A DNA stretch of 64,000 bases from NCBI RefSeq assembly GCF_019320115.1, contig NC_089589.1:22530580-22594579 (forward strand), written 5' to 3'. Positions 36,259-47,200 of the stretch are shown here, one piece after another. Numbering within the stretch: the first letter of the stretch is position 1; the number at the start of each line of letters is the position of its first letter. The notes under the pieces are model-generated. The model was not told the origin of the DNA. It searched no databases and worked only from the letters and a program-made list of their open reading frames with translations. The position numbers and the translations under genes were made by a program. This DNA comes from Miscanthus floridulus (taxonomy: Eukaryota; Streptophyta; Magnoliopsida; Poales; Poaceae).

Positions 36259-36540
36259 ACATGGTCCAATGTGGAAATGAGTCGAAGGGAAGAGAGTGTC
36301 AAGGGCAATATGGACCTTTGACTGGGCATGATGTGTCATGGACAAAACTAATGTTTTCGCAACGTGCTTGTGACTAATTCATTGAGTACAATGCGCTGTG
36401 TTCAAATCCACTCTTTCTGAGTGTCCTGGGGACAAAAATCCCTATAAATATCAACTGATGAAGCAACCACACCAGAAGGGAACAGAGATGGGGACAACAT
36501 GGAACTTTTGTATAACTGGAAACCATGACGATATATATAT

Positions 36541-36565
36541 ACTAAGTGGTTTACTATAATGTTAT

Positions 36566-36621
<56 letters not shown>

Positions 36622-36742
36622 ATAACATTATAGTAAACCACTTAGTATGTAGTTACTGTAATCTCGTAAATTAACATAGTAATTATCGTAACTCAAAGTG
36701 GCTACAGAATAAGTTATTTTATAGCCAGCTACATAGTAGTAG

Positions 36743-36788
<46 letters not shown>
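36541..36788. repeat. TA microsatellite palindrome, Micron-like
   Basis: Perfect 30-bp arms (36541-36570 and 36617-36646, starting ACTAAGTGGTTTAC and complement) flank a TA run. A second TA run lies at 36749-36788. Rice Micron MITEs sit between TA microsatellites, so this may be a related element; that is inference. It is absent from block A. Confidence 0.6.
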
Positions 36789-36790
<2 letters not shown>

Positions 36791-36799
36791 GGAAAAGGT

Positions 36800-37620
36800 T
36801 GGGTTTGAATTACAACAGATGGTTGCAATCAACTCTGAAATTACGAATAGCTTATGATCGGCCCTTTATATCTAAAAAAAATGATCGGTGGCTGGTCCAA
36901 TGCGGCCTCTAGGGACTAGTTAAGATTATTTTTTTATTTTTTTAAAAGAAACAGATCGACAAGTGCTGAATATGGAGTGCTTACAATTACAGAACAAGAT
37001 GATCGACGAGCTCGGTCGCTGGCAGCTGTCACCTGGCACCGATCGGACCTGTGCGCCCTGAGAATAGATCGACAGAGGGGATGATTGGATCAACAGATGA
37101 AGCAGATGAATGAAGCAAACCAGAACGGAAGAGAGGAAGGGGGCGACATACAATTTTTGTATAACTGGAAACCACGATGATGGGTATCTTCGCCGAACAA
37201 ATACGGAAGAAGTTAAAGATGGGGTTTGAATCAAGACGAATGGCTGCAATCAGCTCTGCAAATAAGAATGGCTTATTCGTCAGTGGTTCGTTCAATGCGA
37301 TCTCTAGGGAGGGTCAATATTTGAAATAAAAGAAAAAGAAACAGCTCGAGGAGAAGTGCTGAATCAATATTGGGTGCTTACTGCTTACACAGTTACCGAT
37401 CAAGACCACGATGATGGGTATCTTCGCCAAACAAAAAATGAAAGTTGGGTTTGAATCACAACGAATGGATGCAATCAACTCTGCAAATATGAATGGCTTA
37501 TTATTCGTCAGTGGTTGGTTGGCTGAATACGACCTCTAAGGGAGGGTCATTCTTTTTCATTATTTCAAATAAAAGAAAAACAGACAGATCGAGCAGAAGT
37601 GCTTACAGTTACCGAGCAGG
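36800..37620. repeat. Reiterated non-coding unit in block B
   Basis: Segments around 36830, 37200 and 37440 each repeat the string AAAGTTGGGTTTGAAT-like / ACGAATGGCTGCAATCA-like / TCGTCAGTGGTTGGTT-like, interspersed with CCACGATGATGGGTATC. Block A has fewer copies. Confidence 0.55.
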
Positions 37621-38439
37621 ACTGCAAGACGATCGACGAGTTCGCAAGCTCGCAGCTGGCTCCTTCCGATCCAAGGCTCTCGCGCCCGGAGACGAGAGTG
37701 GACGGATCGATCAGCAGAACAGTGATGTGTGTGACATGAATGAATGAATGAAATCGAGATGATGGGAGAGGACGCTTGTATCCACCTGAAAGCAAGCAAG
37801 GGATACATTTTCTGACGGGTCATCACGAGACACGAGGGCCCGGGCCGCGTTAGCTGCGCGCCCAGGAAGGAATGTATCCTGAGTGCTTTTGCTTTAGGCC
37901 GCGGCGTTGGAAGCATGTTGCAGCAATCCATCCTGATGTCGTGTGAGGGCTTTTGCTTTTGTCCAATGGAATTGGAAACGGCAAAGCATATGTTGCAGCG
38001 AGAAGCAAGGAATATATACAAGCTGGTCATGTGCTTTTGACCATCTGAAGCATGTTGCTTTAGGCCGCGCAGGGAACCATCTGAAGCATGTTGCTCCCGT
38101 GCAATGCAGAGCAAAATGCTGTAGGAGTACAACTAACTAGAGATGCCCTATTGCCCTGAGAAACGCAAGAAGTAGGCAACGCCGTTAGGAAAAAGCAATG
38201 GATGGCCAAGGATCCGATTCCCTTCAGGTTGATAGGGCCGTTGCACAAATTAAACTAAGAAGGTAATTAGAGCCAGTTTTGCCAGCTGGGAGGAACTGGA
38301 AGGCGTGCATCTCTACCTTTTGATGCGTGATGCCTCACATGTGAACGTGGAGCACCGTTTCTGTTCAGGCCTTTGATTCAGAAGGTAACACTTTTTATGT
38401 TTTCGTCCATTTGTTCTAAGAAATCGTACGGCCAAACTA

Positions 38440-39218
38440 GGAAACCCATATGCGCGTCTGCGCAAAGCCGGATGAGCCACATGACGGGTAGTTCCTCGGC
38501 ACGCCGCATGGGACGGCTGGGAGCCATCGGAGCGGAGCACACGGTTATATGCGTCGAAGTCGACGGCACGGTCATTGGCAAAGAACGTCAGCGCCGGCGC
38601 CGATGCCACGTCATCGGCGTGCGGGAAGTACTCGAGGTTGGACTGCCGCCGCCCGCCGAGGATGAGCACGCGGCCGTCGGGGAGGATCATGTCGGTGGCG
38701 TACCACCGCCGCGCGGCGAGGAACGACGGGAGCTCGACCCAGCCCGTGGCCGGGGAGAAGAGCCGCGCGACGCGGTCGCCGTTGGAGAAGCCGCCGGTCT
38801 GGAGGAGCGTGCCGTTGGGGAGCAGCGCCCCCGAGGAGCACCACGGGTTGGTGGCCAGCGGGTACGGGTGCAGCACGTTGGAGCGGAGGTCCAGGAGCAC
38901 CGAGTGAGCCGTGCGGTCGGCGCCGTCGGCGGTGGCCGCGCACGGCGCCAGCGCGGCCAGCGAGATGTTGGAGGGCCCCGTGTTGGTGCGGTCGAACATC
39001 AGGACGAAGTCCCCCGGCAGCAGCTGCATGTGCATCGCCGAGATGCCGATGCTCGCATGGAGGAGCTGCCATTTTCCCTGGAACGACGAGGACGGTGTGG
39101 TGGGCTCCTGCGACGGGGCATCATCAGCGCCGGCAGCATTGGCAATGCAGCTGGCGATTAGGAGGAGCTGGAGAAGCAAGGATCTTGGCTTGGGCATAGC
39201 TGCTGAGCATGCATCCAT
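38440..39218 (-). pseudogene. Galactose-oxidase-like (GLOX) gene copy 1, truncated
   Basis: Starts MDACSAAMPKPRSLLLQ, a signal peptide for secretion, then the N-terminal half of a glyoxal/galactose-oxidase family protein. NPWCSSGALLPNGTL carries the Cys (residue 127) and RRWYATDMILPDG the Tyr (residue 173) that form the Cys-Tyr radical cofactor in the family. After FPHADD the segment seen in copy 2 between TFF and FAND (about 30 codons) is missing, a frameshift follows and homology stops near 38440, so the later copper ligands and the DUF1929 C-terminus are absent. These enzymes oxidise sugars or aldehydes to H2O2 at the cell wall; this copy cannot. Confidence 0.8.
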
Positions 39219-40404
39219 GCATGCGATCTTTAAGCCTTTTCATGCGTCCTTGCGATGTTGATAAGCTAGGTGTAGGTGTAGGTTTGTAGCTATAGCTTGT
39301 GTACAGAGTGTGTTGCGTTGCATTGTGATGGTACAGGGAAGGTTGCATTGCATTGTGTTGGGTGGAGGGTTGGTTCAGGGAAGGTTGGAGGGACGAGGGA
39401 AATGGGGAATACGCATTTGATGCTTCGAACAGGGTTACACGATTCAAAGAGTCAGAAATTTCGGACCAGACTTCATTTAGCCCGTCAAAATATTCATGTT
39501 TAGCTAGTATTTAGCTGAATTTTTGCCACAATTTGATCAAGAGGCATAGAGGCGAAACAGATGATTATAGTTTGATAAGTTTGAACTTTTATAGTGAAGG
39601 AAGAAATTGTGAGTTTGTTTGAACTATATACTGGGCAAAATATAGCAATTTCTGAGCATTAACAATTGACGTAGGTGAACTTCGTAAAGAATGGGTTCAG
39701 TGCCTCAGTGACCGGTTTAGATTGGGACCTCAATTTGCACCGCCCCATCACAGCTCTAAACCAATCCACCATCACTGAGGCGGTGCGACGACCAGTTAGA
39801 TTGGGACCTCAACTTGCACTGCCTCATCATAACTCTAGACTGATGCGCTACTCTGCAACTAGGCTCTAAACTCACAATGTACAACCACGTACTGTCGCTC
39901 CACAAGTGCCACTCATGTTCTATATACTTAGGGCCCGTTTGGTAGGGCTTCAAATTCTTCTAGAAACATTTCGGATCCAGATTCTCTTAGAAAACGTTTT
40001 GGACGATGAATCAAAGTCACCTTACCATTTGGATGGAAGAATCAAAATCATTGCGAAACCACATTTTCACGGTTTCTTGCTCCTAGGCACCCTTATATAT
40101 CTACCTATGATGTGTGCCCATTGCTGTCATGCCCTTAAGATGACACGTATTTGGAGCTTCATGAGTAGATATATATAGGTAGGTCACTTGGATAGTTGGA
40201 AACTGATAGCAAGAAAGAATATGATTTACAAATATAAATGGTTTAGGGCATGTTTATAGTTTATACAAGTTATTTATAGTGCAATACTTCAACTAGCATT
40301 TTGTATTCGATAATGATAGGACTAACGTCGCGTGCTCGCACTCCGCCTCGCTCCTTCAGTCCATTTCTCCACAAAAAAAGACAGTGCCACTCGCCTTCTC
40401 CAGC
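39219..40404. other. GLOX copy 1 upstream region
   Basis: 39219-39660 matches the upstream region of GLOX copy 2 (54766-55170). A direct repeat of TTAGATTGGGACCTCAA units lies at 39716-39845. GGGCCCGTTTGG near 39931 resembles a MITE end, but I cannot find its partner. Confidence 0.5.
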
Positions 40405-40409
40405 ACGGG

Positions 40410-41965
40410 TGAAAGGTCCTAATGGCTAGAGGGGGGGGGGTGAATAGCCTAATAAAAATTTCTACAACAACACTTAACAAAAGGTTAGACAATTATGAGG
40501 CGAAGCAAGTGTTGCGCTAGCCTATTCAAAATGCAAGCCACCTACCACAATTCTAGTTTAGATAGTGTCGATTCACACAAGAGGTATGACACTACCCTAT
40601 GTTAGTGTGCTCTCAAAAGCTAACTAAAGAGCCACACCAACCAAGCAAGCAAGCTCTCACAACTAGTTACACTAAAGAACTTGTCAACTAGTTTGCGATA
40701 ATGTAAAGAGAGTAATCAAGATAGTTATACCGCCGTGTAGAGGAGTGAACCAATCAATCATAAGAATGAATAACAATGAAGACCAATCACCTCGGAATCA
40801 ATGATGAACACAATGATTTTTACCGAGGTTCACTTGCTTGCCGGCAAGCTAGTCCTCGTTGTGGCGATTCACTCACTTGGAGGCTCACGCGCTAATTGGC
40901 TTCACATGCCAAACCCTCAATAGGGTGCCGCACAACCAACACAAGATGAGGATCACACAAGCCACGAGCAATTCACTAGAGTACCTTTTGGCTCTCCGCC
41001 GGGAAAGGTCAAGAACCCCTCACAATCACCACGATCGGAGCCGGAGACAATCACCACCTCCGCTCAACGATCCTCGCTGCTCCAAGCCGTCTAGGTGGCA
41101 GCAACCACCAAGAGTAACAAGCGAATCCCGCAGCGAAACACGAACACCAAGTGCCTCTAGATGCAATCACTCAAGCAATGCACTTGGATTACTCCCAATC
41201 TCACTATGATGATGAATCAATGATGGAGATAAGTGGGAGGGCTTTGGCTAAGCTCACAAGGTTGCTATGTCAATGAAAATGGCCAAAGATGTGAGCCACA
41301 GCTGGCCATGGGGCTTAAATAGATGCTCCCACGAAATAGAGCCGTTGTATCCCTTCACTGGGTACACTGCGCTCTGACCGGACGCTCCGGTCATACTGAT
41401 CGGACCCTAGACTCAGCGTCCGGTCCACTGATGGATGCCACACGTCACTAGCTTCAAACGCTGTTCGTCAGATTTCAACGGCTACGAAGCTGACCGGACG
41501 CTCCGGCAAAACTGACCGGACCCTGAAGCCCCAGCGTCCGGTCGTTTCCAGTAAGCTCCCCGAGGCGTATTTCTTCGACCGGACGCGTCCGGTCCACCTT
41601 GACCGGACACAGTCCAGTGTCCAGTGGTTAACCCTAGGCACTGTGCCATCTTACCAGTTCGACCGGACGCAAGCAACCAGCGTCCGGTGCTTTCAGACCC
41701 AACGTCCGGTCAAGAGACCGAAACGCACGTCCTCTGCTGCCACTGACCGGACGCTCCGGTCCAACCAAGGCCAGCGTCCGGTCACTTACAGTGACCTCCG
41801 TCTTTTCTGTCTAAGGCGCCGGTGGCACCGTCGGACTATCCGCACTCTACGGGCGGACACTCCGCCAGTGGAGTTTCTTACCCTTGCACCTAAACTTCAC
41901 CACCCTTGATCAAATGTGCCAACCACCAAGTGTATCACCTTGTGCACATGTGTTAGCATATTTTC
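40410..41965 (-). repeat. 3' LTR, truncated
   Basis: Closely matches 43972-45504. Similarity stops at 41965 (GTTAGCATATTTTC), so the U3 start is missing. Contains 12 copies of GACCGGAC or its complement GTCCGGTC between 41376 and 41790. Confidence 0.88.
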
Positions 41966-42111
41966 TGGACGCTGACTTGTTTCGACGATTTCCGTTGATT
42001 CCGAACAGCTTTTGATGTGAAACCACTTGGATTGGCTTCCTTATCAAATTAGCTTTCCATCCATATGTGGATCATCGAAAACGGAGTTCGGATGCGTCCT
42101 GGGCGACCAGT

Positions 42112-43914
42112 TTAAGGCAGACTGGTCCTGGAAGCCGAGGCAGACTCGAATTCTTGTTGGACTGGGCCTCCGGCTTGTGTTGGACGTCCTTGCTGGTCAT
42201 CATCACCTCCTCCACGTCCTCTTAGTCCCTCTTGACCCTCTCCAATGTTGCTAAGCAAGATAACATCATTAGGTAGTAGTCTATTCTCAAAAGTATGAAA
42301 AGGATCGCTTAAGAACGAGCTCACCTGTAAATTGAGTTGACGCATTCGAGCCCGAGTCATTGGACCTTGCATGACGGTTGGAGGATCAGCTGGTACATCC
42401 GAAGGAGTGATGTCCTCATCACCTACATTGCAAGTTTCAACATGCTTCTTTTTATTTTGCTCATCAAGCAAAGAGGAATGAGCCTTTTCAAGCTTTTTGT
42501 GAGCTTTGCCAAGCTTCTCATTGGCTTCCTCTAGCCTCTCATGAGATGCATTGAGCTCATCAAAGGCTTGCTTAAGGGCTTTTAGTTCCTTACGCAAGCT
42601 TTTGCATTCCCTTCTCTTGATATCAAAATGTTCTCTAGCATCTTCTAGCATGTCAAATAATTCATCCTTAGTAGGTTTATCATCATCACTATCACTATCA
42701 TTTTCATTTTTATGTTCATTGTCATCATCATGTTCTTCATCACTTTCATCATTGCAAGATTGTACCTTAGTGGCCTTAGCCATGAAGCATGATGAAGATT
42801 CGAAGAGAGAAGGCTTCTCATTGATGGCAATACTTGCAAGAACCTTCTTCTTGGTGGTCTTGTGATCATCACTATCATCATCATCATCACTTGAGGAAGC
42901 ATCACTATCCCAAGTGACTACATATGAACCACCCTTCTTCTTGAATGCCATCTTGTCCTTCTTCTCTTTCTTTTCCTTCTTGTCCTTGTTCTTGTTCTTC
43001 TTGTTGTCATCATCATTGTCGCTATTGTATGGGCATTGAGCAACAAGATGATCTTTGCTTCCACACTTGAAGCACCTTCTTGACTCTTCTTTGTTCTTGA
43101 ATGAAGACTTCTTTCTTCTAGCACGGTAGCCCTTCTTCACCATGAACTTGCCAAACCTCTTGACAAATAGAGCCATCCTTTCATCATCATCATCATCCCA
43201 AGATTCATCTTCTTCACTTGATGTTTCTTGCTTTGCTTTGACCTTGGATGATGTGGCTTTGAATGCCACGCTCTTCTTCTTGTCATCTTTCTTCTCCCTC
43301 TTTTCTTCCTTCTCATCATCATCTCTATAAGCATCATCGGTCATGATATCTCCCAAGATTTGGTTTGGTGTCATTGTGTTCAAACCGCTCCTCACTAGTA
43401 AGGTGACCAACATTCCAAATCTTGCGAGCAAACATCTCAAGAACTTATTGGAGAACTCCTTGTCTTCTATCTTCTCACCAAGTGCCTTGAGATCATTTAC
43501 AATTACTTCCATCCGATGGAACATGTCCGGCACACTTTCATCTTCCTTCATCTTGAAACTAGCAAATTTATCCTTGAGAATGTATGCCTTTACACCTTTG
43601 ATTTCCTTGGTGCCCTCAAATGATTCTTCCAATTTCTTCCATGCCTCATGAGCTCTTTCAATGTTCTTGATTTGCTCAAATGTTCTTTCATTCAAAGCAT
43701 CATGGATGGCACTAAGAGCAATGTCATTGTTTTGGAGTAGCAATTCTTCGGCGGCGGTGGGAGTTTCTTCATCTTCAATTTCAATTTTTGTTTCTACCAC
43801 CTTCCATATCTTCCTATTGATTGACTTGATATATGTTGTCATCTTAGCGTTCCAATTGGGATAATTTGAGCCATCAAATTGGGGTGGCTTCTTGGTGTTG
43901 TTGATTTGAGCCAT
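42112..43914 (-). CDS. Retrotransposon Gag polyprotein, open, 600 residues
   Basis: Starts MAQINNTKKPPQFDG. Residues 1 to about 200 are the UBN2/DUF4219-type capsid-like region of Copia gag (WNAKMTTYIKS, AHEAWKKLEESFEG, MFHRMEVIVNDLKALG). A CX2CX4HX4C knuckle CFKCGSKDHLVAQC lies near 280-293, followed by Lys/Glu and Asp/Ser runs and a coiled coil (KALKQAFDELNASHERLEE). From about residue 510 the sequence (GPMTRARMRQLNLQVSSFLS onward) resembles the 3' part of other grass elements and may be a deletion fusion. Gag assembles particles around element RNA. No stop or frameshift, unlike the other elements here. Confidence 0.85.
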   Translation of the reverse strand: MAQINNTKKPPQFDGSNYPNWNAKMTTYIKSINRKIWKVVETKIEIEDEETPTAAEELLLQNNDIALSAIHDALNERTFEQIKNIERAHEAWKKLEESFEGTKEIKGVKAYILKDKFASFKMKEDESVPDMFHRMEVIVNDLKALGEKIEDKEFSNKFLRCLLARFGMLVTLLVRSGLNTMTPNQILGDIMTDDAYRDDDEKEEKREKKDDKKKSVAFKATSSKVKAKQETSSEEDESWDDDDDERMALFVKRFGKFMVKKGYRARRKKSSFKNKEESRRCFKCGSKDHLVAQCPYNSDNDDDNKKNKNKDKKEKKEKKDKMAFKKKGGSYVVTWDSDASSSDDDDDSDDHKTTKKKVLASIAINEKPSLFESSSCFMAKATKVQSCNDESDEEHDDDNEHKNENDSDSDDDKPTKDELFDMLEDAREHFDIKRRECKSLRKELKALKQAFDELNASHERLEEANEKLGKAHKKLEKAHSSLLDEQNKKKHVETCNVGDEDITPSDVPADPPTVMQGPMTRARMRQLNLQVSSFLSDPFHTFENRLLPNDVILLSNIGEGQEGLRGRGGGDDDQQGRPTQAGGPVQQEFESASASRTSLP

Positions 43915-43957
43915 TTTTACACCGAAGGTTGTTAAGCCTCAAATAACGGTGACCTCG

Positions 43958-43969
43958 GCTCTGATACCA
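43958..43969 (-). promoter_or_regulatory. Primer-binding site (initiator tRNA-Met type)
   Basis: Minus strand TGGTATCAGAGC, complementary to the 3' end of initiator tRNA-Met, two bases inside the 5' LTR end. Confidence 0.85.
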
Positions 43970-43971
43970 CT

Positions 43972-45900
43972 TGAAAGGTCCTAATGGCTAGAGGGGGGGT
44001 GAATAGCCTAATAAAAATTTCTACAACAACACTTAACAAAAGGTTAGACAATTATGAGGCGAAGCAAGTGTTGCGCTAGCCTACTCAAAATGCAAGCCAC
44101 CTACCACAATTCTAGTTTAGATAGTGTCGATTCACACAAGAGGTATGACACTACCCTATGTTAGTGTGCTCTCAAAAGCTAACTAAAGAGCCACACCAAC
44201 CAAGCAAGCAAGCTCTCACAACTAGTTACACTAAAGAGCTTGTCAACTAGTTTGCGATAATGTAAAGAGAGTGATCAAGATAGTTATACCGCCGTGTAGA
44301 GGAGTTAACCAATCAATCACAAGAATGAATAACAATGAAGACCAATCACCTCGGAATCAATGATGAACACAATGATTTTTACCGAGGTTCACTTGCTTGC
44401 TGGCAAGCTAGTCCTCGTTGTGGCGATTCACTCACTTAGAGGCTCACGCGCTAATTGGCTTCACACGCCAAACCCTCAATAGGGTGCCGCACAACCAACA
44501 CAAGATGAGGATCACACAAGCCACGAGCAATTCACTAGAGTACCTTTTGGCTCTCCACCAGGGAAAGGTCAAGAACCTCTCACAATCACCACGATCGGAG
44601 CTGGAGACAATCACCACCTCCGCTCAACGATCCTCGCTGCTCCAAGCCGTCTATGTGGCGGCAACCACCAAGAGTAACAAGCGAATCTCGTAGCGAAATA
44701 CGAACACCAAGTGCCTCTAGATGCAATCACTCAAGCAATGCACTTGGATTACTCCCAATCTCACTATGATGAAGAATCAATGATGGAGATGAGTGGGAGG
44801 GCTTTGGCTAAGCTCACAAGGTTGCTATGTCAATGAAAATGGCCAAAGATGTGAGCCACAGCCGGCCATGGGGCTTAAATAGATGCCCCCATGAAATAGA
44901 GCTGTTGTACCCCTTCACTGGGTACACTACGCTCTGACCGGACGCTCCGGTCATACTGACCGGACCCTAGACTCAGCGTCCGGTCTACTGATGGACGCCA
45001 CGCGTCACTAGCTTCAAACGCTGTTCGTCAGATTTCACCGGCTACGAAGCTGACCGGACGCACCGGCAAAACTGACCGGACCCTGAAGCCCCAGCGTCCG
45101 GTCGTTTCCAGTAAGCTCCCCGAGGCGTATTTCTTTGACCGGACACGTCCGGTCCACCTTGACCGGACACAGTCCAGCGTCCGGTGGTTAACCCTAGGCA
45201 CTGTGCCATCTTACCAGTCCGACCAGACGCAAGCAACCAGCGTCCGGTGCTTTGAGACCCAGCATCCGGTCAAGAGACCGAAACGCACGTCCTCTGCTGC
45301 CACTGACCGGATGCTCCGGTCCAACCGAGGCCAGCGTCCGGTCACTTACAGTGACCTCTGTCTTTTCTGTCTAGGGTGCCGGTGGCACCGTCGGACTGTT
45401 CGCCGGTGGAGTTTCTTACCCTTGCACCTAAACTTCGCCACCCTTGATCAAATGTGCCAACCACCAAGTGTATCACCTTGTGCACATGTGTTAGCATATT
45501 TTCACAAACATTTTCAAGGGTGTTAGCACTCCACTAGATCCTAAATGCATATGCAATGAGTTAGAGCATCTAGTGGCACTTTGATAACCGCATTCCGATA
45601 CGAGTTTCACCCCTCTTAATAGTACGGCTATCAAACCTCTAAGTGATCACACTCTCTAAGTGTCTTGATCACCAAAACAAAATAGCTCCTACAAAATATA
45701 CCTTTGCCTTGAGCTTTTTGTTTTTCTCTTTCTCCTTTCCAAGTCTAAGCACTTGATCATCACCATGGCATCACCATCATCATGTTATGATCTTCATTTG
45801 CTTCACCACTTGGAGTGTGCTACCTATATCATGATCACTTGATAAACTAGGTTAGCACTTAGGGTTTCATCAATTCACCAAAACCAAACTAGAGCTTTCA
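43972..45900 (-). repeat. 5' LTR
   Basis: 1929 bp, TG...CA ends on the minus strand. Carries the GACCGGAC palindrome array (44937-45350). Differs from the 3' LTR by scattered substitutions and small indels (for example near 45397-45410). Confidence 0.9.
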
Positions 45901-45905
45901 ACGGG

Positions 45906-46900
45906 GCCACTCGCCGCAGACAGAGCTCCCGCCCTTCGCGGCCGTATCTCTAGGGCGACGACACCGACCCACGCGCCTGTCCCGCGTTGCTCCGCGCCCA
46001 TCCACCTCACCCACTGCAAAAGGGGAGGTAGCGGAGGCATGCGCCTACGCCTGGGGAGGCCTTGGGAGGCCTGCGCCTACGCCCCCATCCACCTCGCCCA
46101 TCGGCAGGAAGGGGAGGCTTGTGCCTGCGCCTAGGTGTTTGCTGGGCCGTTGATGTCCCCCTAACCAACGCATGTTGCAAGCATATGTTTTAAGTGTTTC
46201 TGATGTTTCAGAGGTATGTTTCAAGTATTTCATATGGTTGTTGCAAAAGTAGATCGGAATGTTGCAAATGTTGCAAAGGCTATACACATATATTGCAACC
46301 GTTTGTTCCAAATGTTTCATCTGTTTTTCAGACGTATGTTGCAAATGTGTCTATTTAGATGTTGGATATGTTTTACACATATGTTGCAAGTGTTTTATCT
46401 GGATGTTGCAATATTTTGCAATGGCTTTTCAAGTGTTTTTTAGGTGTTTTTGCAAGTGTTTCAAATGCGTGGTTCAAGTGTTTCATCTGTCTTCAGATGT
46501 ATGTTGCAAATATTTCATCTGGATGTTTTAGAAGTAGATCAGGTGTTGCACATATTGCAGTGGCGCCGGTGGCTAGCGGACAGCGGCGTGCCACAGAGCT
46601 ACGTCTCCTACCTCGCGCAGCGCACCTCTCCCTCTCCTCTCCTCTCCCTCCCCTCCCTTCCCTTCCCTTCCCAACATCTCACCACGACAGTTCATGCTCG
46701 GCAGGGAAACCCTACCCGATGAGCGCATGAACACCCGCTGAGGTGGTGGCCGCGGGTCGACTGATGACAGAACGATGCCCGCGCGGTGGCCCCGCAACAA
46801 GCTGAGGTTCGTGTCGTCCGCTCGCTACGCGTGGGAAACAGAGCAGCCACGGGAGTCCATCCGGACGTCTAGGTGCTAGTCATGCCGTTTTGTATTTAGA
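45906..46900. repeat. GC-rich flank and GTTGCAA array
   Basis: 45906-46140 is GC-rich. From 46165 to 46560 runs a degenerate array of ATGTTGCAAGTGTTTCATCTG-like units of about 20-60 bp. A matching array in opposite orientation is at 56400-56790. It belongs to a dispersed grass repeat whose class I cannot name. Confidence 0.5.
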
Positions 46901-47035
46901 TTTAACCCCTGTACAAGATTCCTTTCACCAAGTCTATGAATATTTGTATTAATATGTTTGCCATTATTTAACTGGCTAGGTGCATTTGGTTTGTGTCCAC
47001 ATCTTCCTGCACCACAAGTATATACAAGTGTTATA

Positions 47036-47200
47036 GTTTCTTACCAAGATCACACAATAGACCTTGTCTATAGAGATCCAAGCGCATATATTTTTGGTCA
47101 TTGAGTCAACCCAAATGAATTACGATGTGCTACATAACTCATCCAATCTAGGGGAAGAAATAAACTAAGCTATTTGACCCATAAATATGGGTCTTTTACA
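47036..47200. repeat. Duplicated segment paired with 57534-57700
   Basis: Shared strings TTACCAAGATCA, CAATAGACCTT, CTATAGAGAT, TTTTTGGTCATTG/TTTTCGGTCATTG and TCTAGGGGAAGAAA. Same orientation and same side of a GLOX copy as 57534-57700, which supports a tandem duplication of the GLOX block. Confidence 0.7.

Larger units (their letters stand above)
30469..38310. repeat. Segmental duplication block B
   Basis: Direct duplicate of 5192-14430. It lacks the solo LTR and Stowaway copies of block A but has its own additions: a CACTA-type repeat region (35290-36258), a TA-rich palindrome (36541-36788) and extra copies of a short unit (36440-37620). Confidence 0.85.
40410..45900 (-). mobile_element. 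LTR retrotransposon with gag only, TSD ACGGG
   Basis: Bounded by TGAAAGGTCC at 40410 and GAGCTTTCA at 45900, with 5-bp duplications ACGGG at 40405-40409 and 45901-45905. LTRs lie at 43972-45900 and 40410-41965 (the latter lacks about 400 bp of its 5' part). Primer-binding site is at 43958-43969, gag at 43914-42112. No protease, integrase, RT or RNase H is present, so it is non-autonomous and probably made by an internal deletion. Confidence 0.92.

Noticed and set aside
38373..39161. 262-codon plus-strand open frame
   Set aside because: Antisense to GLOX copy 1, whose minus-strand translation has a signal peptide and family motifs.
41376..41790. Regular palindromic repeats resembling a CRISPR-like array
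   Set aside because: Spacing is irregular, the repeats are 8-bp palindromes within an LTR, and the genome is a plant's.
42551..43864. Several plus-strand frames rich in Ser and Leu
   Set aside because: Antisense to the intact gag at 42112-43914.
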